Assembly: GCF_024168645.1 (NCBI RefSeq)
Contig: NZ_JALJWF010000001.1
Location: 6,389,501-6,453,500, forward strand
Direction: 5' to 3'
DNA length: 64,000 nt
Source of the DNA: Pseudomonas sp. GGS8
GTDB taxonomy: Bacteria > Pseudomonadota > Gammaproteobacteria > Pseudomonadales > Pseudomonadaceae
Positions 63,401 through 64,000 of the stretch are shown piece by piece. Position 1 is the first letter of the stretch. Each line of letters starts with the position of its first letter. Below the pieces are notes generated by a model. It searched no databases, was not told the DNA's origin, and saw only the letters and a list, made by a program, of their open reading frames with translations. A program made the translations under genes and the position numbers.

Positions 63401-63760
63401 TCAACGCACCCAGCACCTTGAAATCAATAACCCCATGAACACGCCGACACTATTTGCCAGCATGTCGTAGGGCGAAGCCGTGCGCAGCGGCATCAAACCT
63501 TGCGCGAGCTCAATGAGTACGCCAGTGAGCAAACACCCCAAGGCTGTCCAGACAAACTTCACATTGGGGAAAGCCAGACGGCAGCTGCACGTGAATACCA
63601 GAAAGCCGATCCAGTGATGGAGCTTGTCCTCTTCGACGAACAGCTCCGGGATCGGCTGAGGACGCAAACCTGCGTAGAGCAGAATCACAGTCACCGCGGC
63701 AAAGACCAAGCCCCGCAACCAGAATGGCAACTCGACCAAGCCTTTGAGCCACGTGATCAT
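63401..63760 (-). CDS. VanZ-like family membrane protein
   Basis: A 119-residue membrane protein with four hydrophobic helices and the VanZ-like signature: VEEDKLHHWIGFLVFT, GVLIELAQGLMPLRTASPYDMLANSVG. Its start overlaps the stop of the YjbH-like gene by four bases (63757-63760), so they are cotranscribed. VanZ-like proteins are often part of polysaccharide operons, where their function is unproved. Confidence 0.85.
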   Translation of the reverse strand: MITWLKGLVELPFWLRGLVFAAVTVILLYAGLRPQPIPELFVEEDKLHHWIGFLVFTCSCRLAFPNVKFVWTALGCLLTGVLIELAQGLMPLRTASPYDMLANSVGVFMGLLISRCWVR

Positions 63761-64000
63761 TCGGTAATTTTCTCGAAGTTGTTGTAGAACAAGCTGCTGT
63801 CACGCCCGTCGGTCATGGTCTGCAATGAGTAGGCACGGTTCAGGCGCGCACCGCCATCGCGAGTCAGCGGAGCCCAGACGATACTGGCACGGCGCATGGT
63901 CGAGGTACTCAACAGCTCGTCGAACGGAATGGAAATGTAGATGCCTTTGTCAAAGCTGCCCTCGCCATATTCCGCCTTCGACGCAGTGGTCAAGGTGACC
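63757..64000 (-). CDS. YjbH-domain protein, partial (C-terminal end)
   Basis: The last 81 or so residues of a protein continuing past the window end. SKAEYGEGSFDKGIYISIPFD and PLTRDGGARLNRAY match the C-terminal end of YjbH-type outer-membrane-associated proteins of exopolysaccharide loci. An ATG at 63993 opens within the window but is surely internal. Its stop overlaps the VanZ-like start by ATGA. Confidence 0.8.
   Translation of the reverse strand, partial: VTLTTASKAEYGEGSFDKGIYISIPFDELLSTSTMRRASIVWAPLTRDGGARLNRAYSLQTMTDGRDSSLFYNNFEKITE

Overview
The window looks like a chromosomal segment of a fluorescent-group Pseudomonas. The grounds are dense REP/REPIN palindromes of two Pseudomonas types between genes, an ANR-type FNR regulator with its box, a FleN-like ATPase, and many LysR, AraC, MFS and GST genes typical of the genus. 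No rRNA or tRNA gene, CRISPR array or intact transposon was recognised. Start codons were chosen from visible Shine-Dalgarno sites and family fit; functions rest on motif recognition only, as no search was run.

Layout. (1) 264-4713: a tight three-gene unit (polysaccharide deacetylase, DUF4015 glycosidase-like protein, serine hydrolase fused to a NamZ/DUF1343 domain) that looks like secreted envelope or peptidoglycan enzymes. (2) 4842-11537: an energy/oxygen-stress cluster with a second FtsH, a small potassium-type channel, a phosphoketolase, an FNR/ANR-type regulator and a zinc alcohol dehydrogenase, with a perfect FNR/ANR box between phosphoketolase and regulator. (3) 11709-15407: orphan histidine kinase, aldo/keto reductase, alpha/beta hydrolase. 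(4) 15687-20182: a five-gene operon (UDP-glucuronate epimerase, polyprenyl-phosphate GT2, LABN membrane protein, ArnT-like transferase, SdiA-regulated protein) that reads as a glycolipid or lipid A sugar-decoration pathway, perhaps with galacturonate. (5) 20563-22689: SDR and MATE exporter.

(6) 22740-31260 is the accessory stretch: an A+T-rich pair of convergent, overlapping genes (phage-T4-beta/sce7725-like and a PD-(D/E)xK-like sce7726 protein), a structured leader with a small gene, IS66 debris, an MFS/LysR/TetR/PfpI group, gene remnants, and a gene-end-plus-terminator cassette seen three times. (7) 31267-58319 is mostly ordinary Pseudomonas accessory metabolism and regulation, with several oddities: a secreted protein made of six 13-residue repeats, a LysR tail remnant, a truncated SLATT protein and an orphan FleN paralogue. 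(8) 58920-64000 opens an exopolysaccharide locus: a response-regulator-like/EAL-like/response-regulator-like trio, a WcaJ/PslA-type phosphoglycosyltransferase, and on the other strand VanZ-like and YjbH-like genes running off the window.

The best candidates for something undescribed are the beta/sce7726 pair at 22876-24485, the degenerate regulator trio at 58920-61126, the sugar-decoration operon at 15687-20182 and the repeated 3'-end cassette at 25108-31247.
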